From: Gammaproteobacteria bacterium
GTDB lineage: Bacteria; Pseudomonadota; Gammaproteobacteria; Steroidobacterales; Woeseiaceae
DNA: 64,000 bases
Direction: 5' to 3'
Assembly (NCBI GenBank): GCA_029865385.1
Contig: JAOUGX010000005.1
Coordinates: 1-64,000, forward strand
This document shows, one piece after another, positions 45,818-55,862 of the stretch. Both the position numbers and the translations under genes were made by a program. The notes below the pieces were generated by a model. It was given only the letters and a program-made list of their open reading frames with translations. It did not search any database and had not been told where the DNA came from. Position 1 is the first letter of the stretch. Every line of letters begins with the position of its first letter.

Positions 45818-45849
45818 GCAGGTCGTCGTCAATTGTGACGACGACCTGC
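45818..45849. terminator. Perfect 14-bp hairpin between convergent genes
   Basis: The arms 45818-45831 (GCAGGTCGTCGTCA) and 45836-45849 are perfect reverse complements with an ATTG loop. The palindrome is in the 178-base gap between the protease gene and the Ig-domain lipoprotein gene and could stop transcription from both sides, though no T-run is present. Confidence 0.55.
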
Positions 45850-45913
45850 GCCTCGGCGATCTGCGAAAGCCAAATCTCAACGCTGACCAACAACATGCGT
45901 AAGCTGCGTGTAA

Positions 45914-47920
45914 CTATGGCGATACGCACCAGTTGTCGCAGGTGCTGACATACAAGGCATTGCCCCTGTAAGCCTCAACCTGGTTTGCATCGCGCACCGT
46001 ATAGGCAACATACGGATTGTTGTTTGGCCCGACCGTCATTCCGAAGTGACCGATGTTTGTTGCAGCAGGGTGTGGCGCTGGAACATCGACCCAGGCCAGC
46101 CCGTTCCAGACGCGCCCAGTGATCGTGGAAGATGCGCTCGAACCGGTCAGCCAGGCGACGCCAGGTGTATCGAGGGCAGTTTCGATTCGCAAATGCGGTG
46201 CCGAGCTGACCAAAGGACTTGTGGCAAGCAAATCGCCGCCGAGCGTGGTCCACGTTGCACCGTTCCACCGTCTTACAGTCATTGTTTGTGCTGCGCCTGA
46301 ACTTCGGCTCACGAAGCCCAAGAACACCTCACCGGAATTGCCGACCGACAGACCGGCAGGCCCTATTTCATCTGCGATCACAGTGTTCGCCGGCCCGCCG
46401 CCTAACTCTGAAGTGAAGAAGCCGTCGTCCTGCGCGGCGCGGTAACGGACTGAGATCCAGTTTCTTAGTTCCGTGGGGTTGCCGCTCCCGTCCTGCGGTA
46501 GCGTAGACGGGGATCCGGCAACCAGAGCCGTACCATTGTTGCTAAGCGCGAACGCGAAGCTCGACTGGTTCGATGCCGCACAAGCTCTTAGACGATCGGG
46601 CTCCCACACACTGCCGATCAAGGCCCGGTAAACGATGCAGATGCCTTCGGAGAAGACAACGTTGGGCTGGTTGGAGCCTGCCCCAAGCACCAGCAGCGGC
46701 GCGTAAGCTCCGGTGGAACCGCTCCAAATTCCGCTCGGTGCGCCGCCGAGCCTTTGCCAAGCAGAACTGGCCGCATCCCAGCTTTGTACGACGACCTCGT
46801 TGATAGAGGTGGCATTTAGCGTCCGATTGACCCACGCAACTACAGGCACGCCGTCGCTGCCCACCTTGATGGATGGCCACTCCGGTGCTGTACCAATTCC
46901 ATCATTCAGATCGTCGCCAAGTTGCTGCCAGCTCGTGCCATTCCACCTGCTGACACGCAGCACGCCCTCAAGCCCGGCAATTCCGGAGCTGCGAATACCG
47001 TAAGCAACATAGATAGTGCCGTCACCTGCCACGGCGACCGATGGATATCGGACCGGCGTTACAACACCGAGTACCGTCTCCGCGAACACTGCACCACCGA
47101 TGCGGGTCCAGCCAGTCACCGCGTTCACGGTGAGCGTCGCCGCCTGGCTGGAAGTACTGCCGACACCATTACCCACAATTACCGTGAATTGGGCGCCGTT
47201 GTCGCCGGACGTTGCGCTAAGCAGCGTGTAACTCGCACTTGTCGCGCCAGGTATATCTACACCGTCTTTCTGCCACTGATATGAAAGAAAAGCTCCGCCG
47301 TTCTGTTCGGCCACCACACTGAATGTTGCGCTCTGCCCGGCGTCGACCGTTTGGTCCGCAGGCTGCGTAGTGATGGTCGGCACTGTCGCAATCAGCGCCG
47401 TCAGCCACCACGACAGGGTGTCTGTCGTCGCCGTCATGGCATCACCGGACTCGGTCGCGCCGGGCACACTTTCCCAGCCGTCCTGCGCCGCGTTGGTCTT
47501 CACCAGTTGCACATCCCGACCGGCAGGCACCATGGCCGGATTAATCGGCACCGTTACGGTCGCCGCAACGGCGAATGTCGTGCCGTGAGGAGTAATGGCG
47601 AAAACGCTGCCTGCTGCCTCGAGTCCAGAAGGCAGCGCTGGAGAACCCGCGCTCGATTGCGCTATGGCTATGGCGGTGTTTGCTGCAAGCGCATTGGCCG
47701 GCACGACGATGGACGAACCGCCAGGGCCGTTCACCGTGCCGCCGGCGGGACCGATTCCCGCTGGTGGCGGCGGCGGTGGTGGGACGGCTCCGCCGCCGGA
47801 ATCGCTGCTGCTGTTGCAGCCAACCGCGAACAGCAACGTCAGGACCAGTGACAGCACGCCGAATTTGCGTGCTCGAGAAAAAGAGCTTTGTTCAACTGAA
47901 ACGATGGACCGACGATTCAT
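45914..47920 (-). CDS. Ig-like-domain lipoprotein of unknown function
   Basis: This 668-residue secreted protein has a lipoprotein signal (LLFAVGC, lipid Cys35), a Ser/Gly then Pro-rich spacer with seven prolines, a ZU5-like segment (GPAGGTVNGPGGSSIVVPANAL), one Ig-like domain (about 183-268; TITTQPADQTVDAGQSATF and VSYQWQKDG-type strands) and a C-terminal beta-rich region with repeated YVAYGIR / WNGTSWQQLG strand patterns suggestive of a propeller. It has no catalytic motif that I recognise. It lies downstream of the large sensor-regulator on the same strand, with 137 bases between. Confidence 0.7.
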   Translation of the reverse strand: MNRRSIVSVEQSSFSRARKFGVLSLVLTLLFAVGCNSSSDSGGGAVPPPPPPPAGIGPAGGTVNGPGGSSIVVPANALAANTAIAIAQSSAGSPALPSGLEAAGSVFAITPHGTTFAVAATVTVPINPAMVPAGRDVQLVKTNAAQDGWESVPGATESGDAMTATTDTLSWWLTALIATVPTITTQPADQTVDAGQSATFSVVAEQNGGAFLSYQWQKDGVDIPGATSASYTLLSATSGDNGAQFTVIVGNGVGSTSSQAATLTVNAVTGWTRIGGAVFAETVLGVVTPVRYPSVAVAGDGTIYVAYGIRSSGIAGLEGVLRVSRWNGTSWQQLGDDLNDGIGTAPEWPSIKVGSDGVPVVAWVNRTLNATSINEVVVQSWDAASSAWQRLGGAPSGIWSGSTGAYAPLLVLGAGSNQPNVVFSEGICIVYRALIGSVWEPDRLRACAASNQSSFAFALSNNGTALVAGSPSTLPQDGSGNPTELRNWISVRYRAAQDDGFFTSELGGGPANTVIADEIGPAGLSVGNSGEVFLGFVSRSSGAAQTMTVRRWNGATWTTLGGDLLATSPLVSSAPHLRIETALDTPGVAWLTGSSASSTITGRVWNGLAWVDVPAPHPAATNIGHFGMTVGPNNNPYVAYTVRDANQVEAYRGNALYVSTCDNWCVSP

Positions 47921-48057
47921 GGCAACTCTCCATTCCGGGCGAAGACTCGAGATCGAGCCCGGAATGTAGGGCTGCGCGACGGCGAGGCGCTGTCACGAAA
48001 GCGACAATCGCATGCAATATCGCGACGAACCGGGCAATCCCGCGCGGTCGGAGTTTG

Positions 48058-51000
48058 TTACGTTTTAGTGATATCGCTAGGGCGGATGCCGTAACGTGTT
48101 GAAAAACAACGGGCGAAATAGCCGGCAGTGGAAAAACCGCAATCCAGCGCTGCATTGGTGACGGTATCGCCCTCTTCAAGTTTCGCTTTTGCTTTCTGCA
48201 GGCGGAAATCGCGGAGATACATCGCCGGCGCGACATCCAGCAGCGCTTTCAGCTTGCGTTGCAACTGACGATGGCTCATGTGCATGGCATCGGCAAGATC
48301 GTTTGCATGGAATTCGGAATTGGCATAGCGCTCGTTGAGCACGCGGCCGAGCCTATCGAGAAAAGCCTGGTCGCGTTTCGTCAGCCCGGAAATTTCCGCT
48401 GCACCATGGCCGTCGCCTGCCAGCAGCTGTTGCCGTGCGCGTTCGGCACGCAACTGACACAACTCAAGGAGATTACGCAACCGGTAGCGAAGCTCGTCCG
48501 GAAGGAATGGTTTCGCGAGGTAGTCGTCCGCCCGTTCCCTCAGGCCTTTCAGGCGGCTTGCCTCGTCGCCACGCGCAGTCAGCATGACGATAGGCACGTG
48601 CGACGTGTGCTCGTCGCTTCTAAGGCGTTGCAACACCTCGAAACCGTCGAGGCCCGGCATCATCACATCGCAAATGACGGCGTCCGGAATTCGCTCGATT
48701 GCCTGAGCCAGCCCGGTCGTGCCGTCATGCGCCTCGATGCAGCGATAATCCTCTTGCAACAATTCGACGATGAAGAGCCGCATGTCGTCGTTGTCGTCGA
48801 TTATCAGGATTTCGGCAAGGTCTCTGTCAGTATCCGGCGTCGGCGTGTCCCTGAGAGACGGCCCCTGCATGTAGATTTCCGCATCGAGATCTGGCGGGAT
48901 GAGCGTCGAGGGTGTCGTCCCTGCTTGCGGCACTACTGATTTCAGCCTGACGGTGACGGTGGTGCCGGTACCGGGAATGCTGTCGATACCGATAATACCC
49001 TCGTGCGCGTCGATCAGTTCTTTGACCAGCGTAAGCCCGATGCCCGTGCCAGGACCGGTGGCAGGACCCCGTTCGAACAGGTTGAACACGCCACCCAGGT
49101 GTTTCGCAGCGATACCGACTCCGCTGTCCGCAACCCTCATAACGGCATCGCCGCCTTCGCGGGCAACCGAGACAGCTATGCTGCCACCGGCTTCCGTGTA
49201 CTTGAGCGCATTCGATACAAGATTCACCAGAATGGTCTGCAGCGCATCCGCATTACTTTCTACCCAGACGTCATCGACAACATCGAGCGTAATTTCAATG
49301 CCCTTCTGCGCCGCTGCCGAGTTGAATTCAGCTACGATAAGACGCGCCACGGGCGCGAGCGCGATCGGCAGTCGCTCGACGTGTTGCTGGCCTCCATGTC
49401 TCGCGAGAGTCAGCAACTGATCGACAAGGTGCAGCAAGCGCTGTCCGTTGCGTTTCGCGAGTGCCAGTGACCGCTTTGCTGCGTCGGGTATGGCTTCGCG
49501 CAGGCTTTCATCGATCGGGCCCAGGATCAGCGTGATCGGCGTGCGGAACTCGTGTGACAAACGCGCGAAGAATCGGCTCTTGCTCTCCAGTGCGTCTTCG
49601 AGGTGCGCCGCCTGCCGCTCGATTGTATCTTTCTGCGCAACGATCTTTGCCGTACGCTTTCGCACCTCGTCCGCAAGCTGCCGGGCGTGCACTCGCAAGA
49701 CGCGCAGTCGCCACTGGACGAACAGCAACAAGCTCATCGCGGTAATCAATGCGAGCAGCGACTTCGCCCACCAGGTCAGCCACCATGGCGGTGCAATATG
49801 AATGCCTATCGCGGCGTCATTGACTGACCACACGCCGTCACTGTTGGCCGCGCGGACGCGAAAAACATAATCGCCCGGATCGACGTTGGCATAGGAGGCA
49901 AATCGGCGACGAGCATCGGTCTCGGTCCAGCGATGGTCAAGTCCTTCAAGCAAGTAGGCATAGCGGTTGCGCTCCGGGCTGACAAAATGCAGCGCCGAAA
50001 ACTCGAAACCGATGAAGTTCTGGTCGTAGCGTAGCTCGAGAGATGTTGTTTCCGAGATCGGCTTTTTCAGGATCGACGCCGGATCGTTTCGCGAAAAAGC
50101 GACTGGCGAATTGAACAGGCTGAAGTTGGTGATGACGACCTCGGGCGGCAATGGGTTACCAACGAGATCGGATGGATCAAAACGCGTAATACCACCGACG
50201 CCGCCAAAATAGATCTGCCCGGCACGCGTCCGCAGCGCCGCGCCACCGTTGAATTCGTTAGCCTGCAATCCGTCTTTGTACTCGTAATGACGTCCTTCGC
50301 GTTGGTGCACATCGTAACGCATCAGGCCGCGATTGCTGCTGAGCCACAACACACCGCTTTGTTCCGGGACGACGGCATAAATGACGCCCGGAATCAGTCC
50401 CTCGGACGAGGTGAATCGCTCGAACTCCCCGGATTCCTCGTCGTAACGGGCGATACCGCCTCCGGTCGCAATCCATATGCCGCCGTCCAGGTCCTCGTTG
50501 ATGGCGCGAATATTGTTGTTATTGATCGTGTGACGATCGGTCGGGTCGTGCGCATGGCAACGAAAATTCTCGTCTTTGCGGGCAGCGACGCACAACCCCC
50601 GGCTCCAGGTGCCTGCCCAAAGCCGATCTTTACTGTCGTAGTAGAGCGCCGCGATATTGACGGGCCTTGTCAATTCGTCCCCGGCATTGAACAGCGCGAG
50701 GCGTCGGAACCCGGTGCCGCCGGCGGCCCGATGGACCAGCCCGCCGTCTACAAGGCCAGCGTAGAGGCCGCCTGCGCCGTCGCCGACAATTGCCGTGACA
50801 ATTGCGCCCGGCAACGCGCCGGGCGAGTCGTTTGGCATGAAGCGCTGAACGCTGGCGGTTGCCGTCTCAAAACGATTCAGCCCGCCGCCCCAGGTGCCGA
50901 CCCAGAGTACGCCACCGGGTTCGAGATACATGCCCCAGATGCGATCACTCGAAAGCGACGAAGGATCGGCGGGATCCGCGCGATGGTGAATAAACCGGCT

Positions 51001-52209
51001 GCTGTTCGGCGCCAAATAGCTGAGGCCACCGCCGCTGCTGCCAACCCATACGCCGTTATTCTCATCCTCTGCAAACTCAATGACCATATTGTCGCTGAGA
51101 CTGGAAGGATCGCCTGGCACGTGGCGAAAATGCGTAAAACTGGCAGCACCGGCGACCGACCTGCTGAGACCCGCTTCCAGCGAGCCGACCCACAACACGC
51201 CGGATTTGTCCTCCAGCAACGAGTACGCCGTACTCGTGGGCAACGAATACGGATCGCTTGTCGAATGAACCACGTCGACGATCGTTTCGCCATTGTCCGT
51301 CAGGACTTTCAGACCGCCGCCGATCAGGCCGACCCAGATGCGACTGGCAGAATCTTGCAGAATGCTGCGGATCGAATATCGGCTGCCGCGTTCGGTGGAC
51401 CGCACGGTAATACGGCCCAGCAAGGCTCCGTCCGGTGTAAAGCGTGAAATTACGCTGTTGCTGCCCGCCGCCCAGACTTGGCCGGACCGCAACACCTCGA
51501 TGGTACGAACGTCTTCGTCGAGCAGGCTTGCGTTATCCGCATCGAGCGGAATCAAAGTGCCGCCTTTGCTCAGATAGCGCCTCAGTCCCTGCGACGAGCC
51601 AACCCAAAGCTCATTACTTTGCACCTCTTTCAACACATTGATGCTTTGTTCACGCACGGTGGTCAGCGGTTCGAACGTGCCAAGGCCATTATCGAAAAGG
51701 AATATTCCCTGCAGATCGGTGCCTATCCAGAACTTGCCGTCGCTGGTCTCGCAGATCTCGTGCACGTCCAGTGAAGTGTCCGCCGATCCAGCGTCCCTGC
51801 GCGAGCCGGTTATGCGAAATCTCTCGAAGTCATTCGAGTCACGGTCATAGCGATGCACTGTACCGTCATTTGTGCCGACCCAGAGGATGCCTGCGCGGTC
51901 TTCGAATATCGTCGTTATGTTGTTGTTGGCAAGCGAACGCGGATCATCGGGATCGTAGCGCATGACGTCGAAGCGATATCCGTCATATCGATTCAGCCCG
52001 TCCTGAGTACCGACCCAGAGATAGCCGCGGCGGTCCTGCGCCAGGGCGTTGACAGAGCTTTGTGACAGGCCGTCATTGATGGTCAGGTGCTCGAACCGCA
52101 TCGATTCGAGTTGCGCCGAAACGCATGCTGGCCAAGCGAGGCAAAAGGACAAAAAGAGAGTGCGGACGACGACGTCCAGTCTGGTAACCGGCCGACCCTG
52201 GCATTGCAT
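48058..52209 (-). CDS. Hybrid two-component system protein (propeller sensor, kinase, receiver, AraC HTH)
   Basis: This single chain of 1383 residues senses, phosphorylates itself and binds DNA. In order: signal peptide (about 1-33), two seven-bladed regulator propellers (about 35-690; repeated LWVGTxDGLNRY motifs), Y_Y_Y domain (about 745-805), transmembrane helix (about 809-835), HisKA with phospho-His886 in LSHEFRTP, HATPase (about 950-1090; GTGIGLTLVKEL), receiver with phospho-Asp1181 in CDVMMPGLDG, and a C-terminal AraC-type HTH (about 1295-1383). This is the layout of HTCS regulators of glycan use in Bacteroides, and is less common in proteobacteria. Its target genes are unknown; neighbours are lipoproteins and exporters. 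Confidence 0.93.
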   Translation of the reverse strand: MQCQGRPVTRLDVVVRTLFLSFCLAWPACVSAQLESMRFEHLTINDGLSQSSVNALAQDRRGYLWVGTQDGLNRYDGYRFDVMRYDPDDPRSLANNNITTIFEDRAGILWVGTNDGTVHRYDRDSNDFERFRITGSRRDAGSADTSLDVHEICETSDGKFWIGTDLQGIFLFDNGLGTFEPLTTVREQSINVLKEVQSNELWVGSSQGLRRYLSKGGTLIPLDADNASLLDEDVRTIEVLRSGQVWAAGSNSVISRFTPDGALLGRITVRSTERGSRYSIRSILQDSASRIWVGLIGGGLKVLTDNGETIVDVVHSTSDPYSLPTSTAYSLLEDKSGVLWVGSLEAGLSRSVAGAASFTHFRHVPGDPSSLSDNMVIEFAEDENNGVWVGSSGGGLSYLAPNSSRFIHHRADPADPSSLSSDRIWGMYLEPGGVLWVGTWGGGLNRFETATASVQRFMPNDSPGALPGAIVTAIVGDGAGGLYAGLVDGGLVHRAAGGTGFRRLALFNAGDELTRPVNIAALYYDSKDRLWAGTWSRGLCVAARKDENFRCHAHDPTDRHTINNNNIRAINEDLDGGIWIATGGGIARYDEESGEFERFTSSEGLIPGVIYAVVPEQSGVLWLSSNRGLMRYDVHQREGRHYEYKDGLQANEFNGGAALRTRAGQIYFGGVGGITRFDPSDLVGNPLPPEVVITNFSLFNSPVAFSRNDPASILKKPISETTSLELRYDQNFIGFEFSALHFVSPERNRYAYLLEGLDHRWTETDARRRFASYANVDPGDYVFRVRAANSDGVWSVNDAAIGIHIAPPWWLTWWAKSLLALITAMSLLLFVQWRLRVLRVHARQLADEVRKRTAKIVAQKDTIERQAAHLEDALESKSRFFARLSHEFRTPITLILGPIDESLREAIPDAAKRSLALAKRNGQRLLHLVDQLLTLARHGGQQHVERLPIALAPVARLIVAEFNSAAAQKGIEITLDVVDDVWVESNADALQTILVNLVSNALKYTEAGGSIAVSVAREGGDAVMRVADSGVGIAAKHLGGVFNLFERGPATGPGTGIGLTLVKELIDAHEGIIGIDSIPGTGTTVTVRLKSVVPQAGTTPSTLIPPDLDAEIYMQGPSLRDTPTPDTDRDLAEILIIDDNDDMRLFIVELLQEDYRCIEAHDGTTGLAQAIERIPDAVICDVMMPGLDGFEVLQRLRSDEHTSHVPIVMLTARGDEASRLKGLRERADDYLAKPFLPDELRYRLRNLLELCQLRAERARQQLLAGDGHGAAEISGLTKRDQAFLDRLGRVLNERYANSEFHANDLADAMHMSHRQLQRKLKALLDVAPAMYLRDFRLQKAKAKLEEGDTVTNAALDCGFSTAGYFARCFSTRYGIRPSDITKT

Positions 52210-52267
52210 GGCGCCATTATCTCAGAACAGCGAGCGGGCGATAGGGTCCTTCTTGTACGAGACCAGG

Positions 52268-52873
52268 TCAGGAGCCGCGTTTTGACAGGGCGAGGCCCAC
52301 GCTCGCACCAAACAGGAACACGGCCGTCAGCCTGTTGCGCAGGTGCCCGAATCTTGCAAGGCTACGACGCGCCGAAGTCGCGAACACCGCCCAAAGCAGG
52401 TCGCCAACCAGGATAACGGCGAGATAGATTCCGGCAACCAGGAGCAGCTGTAAGGTCGCGTCTCCGGTGGCACTGACGAATTGCGGCAGGAATGCGGCAT
52501 TGAACAGCAACACCTTCGGATTGACGATGGCGAGCAACAAGCCGTGTCGAAAGACCCTGGGCCGACGCTCGGGTTGCACGCTGTGCAGATCTGGCGCCGG
52601 CCGACGCCATGTTGTTATCGCCAGTGCAAGCAGATAACAGACACCGAGCCACTTGATCCACAACAGCGCCGATGCTGCTGCGTGAATAACAGCAGACAAA
52701 CCGCCAGTTACCAAAACCAATTGCACAGCGATGCCGATCGTAGTGCCGATAACCGTTCTTACGCCGGCGCGCAAACCGTGCTGGAGTGTATTGGCGACGA
52801 TCAGCGCGACATTCGGTCCGGGTATGAGAACCAGAACCGTTGTTGCTGCAATAAGGGCCAGGATGTTTTCCAT
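52268..52873 (-). CDS. LysE family amino-acid exporter
   Basis: This 201-residue inner-membrane protein has about six helices and starts with the LysE/RhtB signature PGPNVALIVANTLQHGLRAGV. The ending and the NPKVLLFNAAFLPQFV segment also fit. Such proteins export amino acids or homoserine lactones; the substrate is unknown. It lies 13 bases after the rhomboid stop, in a same-strand run. Confidence 0.93.
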   Translation of the reverse strand: MENILALIAATTVLVLIPGPNVALIVANTLQHGLRAGVRTVIGTTIGIAVQLVLVTGGLSAVIHAAASALLWIKWLGVCYLLALAITTWRRPAPDLHSVQPERRPRVFRHGLLLAIVNPKVLLFNAAFLPQFVSATGDATLQLLLVAGIYLAVILVGDLLWAVFATSARRSLARFGHLRNRLTAVFLFGASVGLALSKRGS

Positions 52874-52886
52874 TGCGTTCGTTTCG

Positions 52887-53561
52887 CTAGTGCGGACGAC
52901 GCGGTCGGCGCCAGTGTTGAATCAGCAGGAAACCGAACAACATGCCGCCGAGGTGAGCAAAGTTTGCCACTCCCGGCGCGCGTCCGCTGACGCCGAGATA
53001 CAGCTCGAATACGCCCGCCAGGATGACCAGGTACTTGGCTTTCATCGGAATCGGAGGAATCAGCAACATGACCATGCGATTGGGGAAGGCCATGCCGAAT
53101 GCCAGCAAAATACCGAACACGCCGCCGGACGCGCCGACCGTGTTGTACTGTCCGTTCTGCAAATACGCGACGAGCAACTGCACGAGCCCTGCCCCGACGA
53201 CGCAAGTCAGGTAGTAAGTAATGAACCGGCGCGGCCCCATCAGTATCTCGATCTCGCGACCGAACATCCACAGCATCAACATGTTGAAGACAACGTGGCC
53301 TACACTGCCATGCAAAAATCCGTAAGTAACAATCTGCCACGGATAGAACGAGCCACGAACGGCTTCGATAGGCCACAGCGAGAAAAAGTACTCGAGATAG
53401 TAGGGTGGAAACTGCTGCAGCGCGAACAGCAGCCCGTTCGCGACAAGCAGAAAGAAAATGACGTTGGGAATGGTACCGCTGTCCGCCGGTCGCCGCTGAT
53501 ATCTGATCTGATTCAAGTCGAATGTCTTTTTATGTGTATATACAAGGAACAGACTCCGCAT
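52887..53561 (-). CDS. Rhomboid family intramembrane serine protease
   Basis: This 224-residue, six-helix membrane protein has the serine motif GASGGVFG and catalytic His in FAHLGGMLFGF, plus FLHGSVGHVVFNMLMLW with the usual HxxxxHxxxN pattern. The Ser-His dyad cuts membrane helices within the bilayer. The start is uncertain; ATG at 53561 fits but no strong ribosome site is visible. It follows the DUF2207 gene by about 46 bases on the same strand. Confidence 0.9.
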   Translation of the reverse strand: MRSLFLVYTHKKTFDLNQIRYQRRPADSGTIPNVIFFLLVANGLLFALQQFPPYYLEYFFSLWPIEAVRGSFYPWQIVTYGFLHGSVGHVVFNMLMLWMFGREIEILMGPRRFITYYLTCVVGAGLVQLLVAYLQNGQYNTVGASGGVFGILLAFGMAFPNRMVMLLIPPIPMKAKYLVILAGVFELYLGVSGRAPGVANFAHLGGMLFGFLLIQHWRRPRRPH

Positions 53562-53607
53562 CGGCAGGACCGTTCCCGTGAGTCCCGCCGCAAAGAGGTT
53601 CGGATGA

Positions 53608-55308
53608 CTACCAGCCGCCGCCTCCGCCACCGCCCCCTCCGCCGCCGGACGAGCCGCCACCGCCACCGCCCGAAGAAGAACCCGGCGGGCTGACCGACGA
53701 GCTGATCGCCGTATCGAGGCCTCCGGACAGCCGCGACATATTGGATCCGAGGTTCATGTTGTTCCAACTACCGCTGTACCAGGCCGGCTGGTAGCTGCTG
53801 TTGTCGGGGCCGCGCAGACTGGCGAAAACTTCCGTGAATTTTTCAGCCCATTTTTGCTCGACGCCCATTGCCAGCGCGAACGGCAAGAAACGCTCGAATA
53901 GCTCCGGGGTTTTCTCCGGCGGGTTTCGCAGGTTCATTTCGTCCTTCTCCGCGATCTCCAGGTAATCACGAAACCCCAGAATTTCGTCCAGAAGTTTTCG
54001 TCCCAGCCCGGTCGGCCGCTTCATGATGGCCGCAAACACGAAGAACGTGATGATCATGAGAACGATGACGCCGATAACGAATGGCGTAGGCCCTAGGCCG
54101 GTATTCAGGGCGACTATCGACGAGATTACAGCGATGATGATCCCCGGGATGCTCAGCAGGCCGTTGGTCTTGAAGTAGCGTCCCGCGTAGTCGCGAACCA
54201 GGGCTTGCTTGTGTGCCGAGCGGGCCCCGCCGATTCTCTCGTGATTCTTGTCATCCAGCAGTAACGAGCTGCTGCTGGCGAACAGCTTCCCGTACAAGGC
54301 CTGCTCTCCGGCGGCCAGCGGCGGCGCTTTGCTTCCCGGGTCGGTTTTCACGAGCGTATGTTTCTTTTTTGACTTCTCGATCCGCAGGTAGCCCTTGACC
54401 GCCAGATTCAGCACCGCCGCGGTCATGACCTTGCTGTCGTAGTACATCTGCTGGATATAACGCAGAGAAGCCGGAGAAAAGTTTTCTGGCGGTTGATAGC
54501 GCGTGACAATCAGTCCCTCTTCCGGATCGCGGCCGTAGGCGCGCCATACCGGAATGAAATACGACAGCAATGCGATGAATCCGGCGATGGCGACGATCAG
54601 ATTGAGGTTGTCTTTCAGCAGCCAGGCGATGCGTTGCGTCCTGTCAGGCTCATCGACAAAGCCCTTCGGCCAGCCGACCACGATCGTCAGGCCCTCATGA
54701 GGATACAAAGTGCGATCCGCAGCGAACACGACCCGGGCAAGATCTTCACGCCGCACCGTGTAATCCTTGCCTTTGGCGCCCATCGGGCCGGTGTAGGCGT
54801 CGACACTGTGTATCTGCGGTTCTCCGGAAAACTCCAGCGTGACGGTTGCGCTTGCCTTGTCGATCGGGAAAGCCCACTCGTTTCCGGTTGCGTTCCAGTA
54901 AAGCTCATCGTGGCTTTCGAAAAAGCCCAACATACGATTGGCGCGATAACGATAGGTGTAGGTGTGAACGCCGTTCTCCAGGTAGCGATCCGAACTGCCA
55001 AAATAGGTGCGCAAGCCATTGCTCAGTTTCTCCGAGTGAAATGCTTCGGCTGCGTCGTTTCGCAAAACGGAAAGCGGTTCGTAGGCAACGATATGGCTGT
55101 TGCCATAGTTATCCTGGTACTCGGTCGGGAAGTCTCTGTATATGCCACGGCGTATTCTCGCGCCCTCGGAGCGCACCGTGATTGTTTCGGTTACGTCAAT
55201 CCAGCCGTCCTGCTGAACCCTGACATCACTGTGAAATTCGAGAATGCGCTCATCCGCCGCCGACAGCAGCGGAATCGATGCCAGTGCCAGCAGCAGAAAT
55301 ATTTTCAT
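53608..55308 (-). CDS. DUF2207 membrane protein
   Basis: This 566-residue protein has a signal peptide ([20 protein letters not shown]), a large periplasmic beta-domain (about 20-225; [10 protein letters not shown] is a family hallmark), a transmembrane helix near 232-256, a cytoplasmic segment, a helical hairpin around 385-430, and a Gly/Ser tail ending GGGGGGGW. It is nearly always next to lemA; the pair has no established function. Here its ATG overlaps the lemA stop by four bases. The Gly-rich end is low-complexity and may mediate assembly. Confidence 0.87.
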   Translation of the reverse strand: MKIFLLLALASIPLLSAADERILEFHSDVRVQQDGWIDVTETITVRSEGARIRRGIYRDFPTEYQDNYGNSHIVAYEPLSVLRNDAAEAFHSEKLSNGLRTYFGSSDRYLENGVHTYTYRYRANRMLGFFESHDELYWNATGNEWAFPIDKASATVTLEFSGEPQIHSVDAYTGPMGAKGKDYTVRREDLARVVFAADRTLYPHEGLTIVVGWPKGFVDEPDRTQRIAWLLKDNLNLIVAIAGFIALLSYFIPVWRAYGRDPEEGLIVTRYQPPENFSPASLRYIQQMYYDSKVMTAAVLNLAVKGYLRIEKSKKKHTLVKTDPGSKAPPLAAGEQALYGKLFASSSSLLLDDKNHERIGGARSAHKQALVRDYAGRYFKTNGLLSIPGIIIAVISSIVALNTGLGPTPFVIGVIVLMIITFFVFAAIMKRPTGLGRKLLDEILGFRDYLEIAEKDEMNLRNPPEKTPELFERFLPFALAMGVEQKWAEKFTEVFASLRGPDNSSYQPAWYSGSWNNMNLGSNMSRLSGGLDTAISSSVSPPGSSSGGGGGGSSGGGGGGGGGGGW

Positions 55309-55862
55309 TCGATGCTGCCGAGTTTGACCAGTGGTACGTTCGCGGCGTCATCGGAACTTTTCTGGAAGTAGTCCTTTTGCTTGAAGCCGAACAAGCTGGC
55401 AATCATGTTATTTGGCACGGTCTCGATTCGGGTATTCAATTCGCGCACCGACCCGTTGTAGTAGCGGCGCGCGAACTGCAGATAGTCTTCCGTTTCGACC
55501 AGTTCTTTCTGCAATTGGAGGAAATTTTCGTTTGCCTTGAGGTCCGGGTAGGCCTCGGCAATCGCCAGCAGGCGCTTGATACCGCTGCCGAGTTCTTCTT
55601 CGGTCTTGCCAAGTTCGGCGATGCTGCTGCTATGCATCGCCTGTTTCCGAAGCGTCGTTACAGCTTCGATCGTGGCTCTTTCGTAAGCTGCGTACTGCTC
55701 GACGGCTTTTACCAGTTGCGGTACCAGGTCGTGGCGCCGCTGCAGTTGCACATCGATATCGCTCCATGCCGCACTCGTGCGATTTCTGTCGCGAACCAGA
55801 CGATTGTAAAGAATCGCCACCAACACGGCGATCAGGGCAATGGTGAGCAGCAGGATGAACAT
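55305..55862 (-). CDS. LemA family protein
   Basis: This 185-residue protein has one N-terminal membrane helix ([19 protein letters not shown]) and a helical cytoplasmic or periplasmic bundle with the LemA signature [20 protein letters not shown] and [17 protein letters not shown]. Function is unknown. It starts at the ATG that shares its A with the MOSC stop (TGATG) and ends overlapping the DUF2207 gene, so MOSC-lemA-DUF2207 are coupled. Longer frames upstream run through the MOSC gene and are not likely. Confidence 0.93.
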   Translation of the reverse strand: MFILLLTIALIAVLVAILYNRLVRDRNRTSAAWSDIDVQLQRRHDLVPQLVKAVEQYAAYERATIEAVTTLRKQAMHSSSIAELGKTEEELGSGIKRLLAIAEAYPDLKANENFLQLQKELVETEDYLQFARRYYNGSVRELNTRIETVPNNMIASLFGFKQKDYFQKSSDDAANVPLVKLGSIE

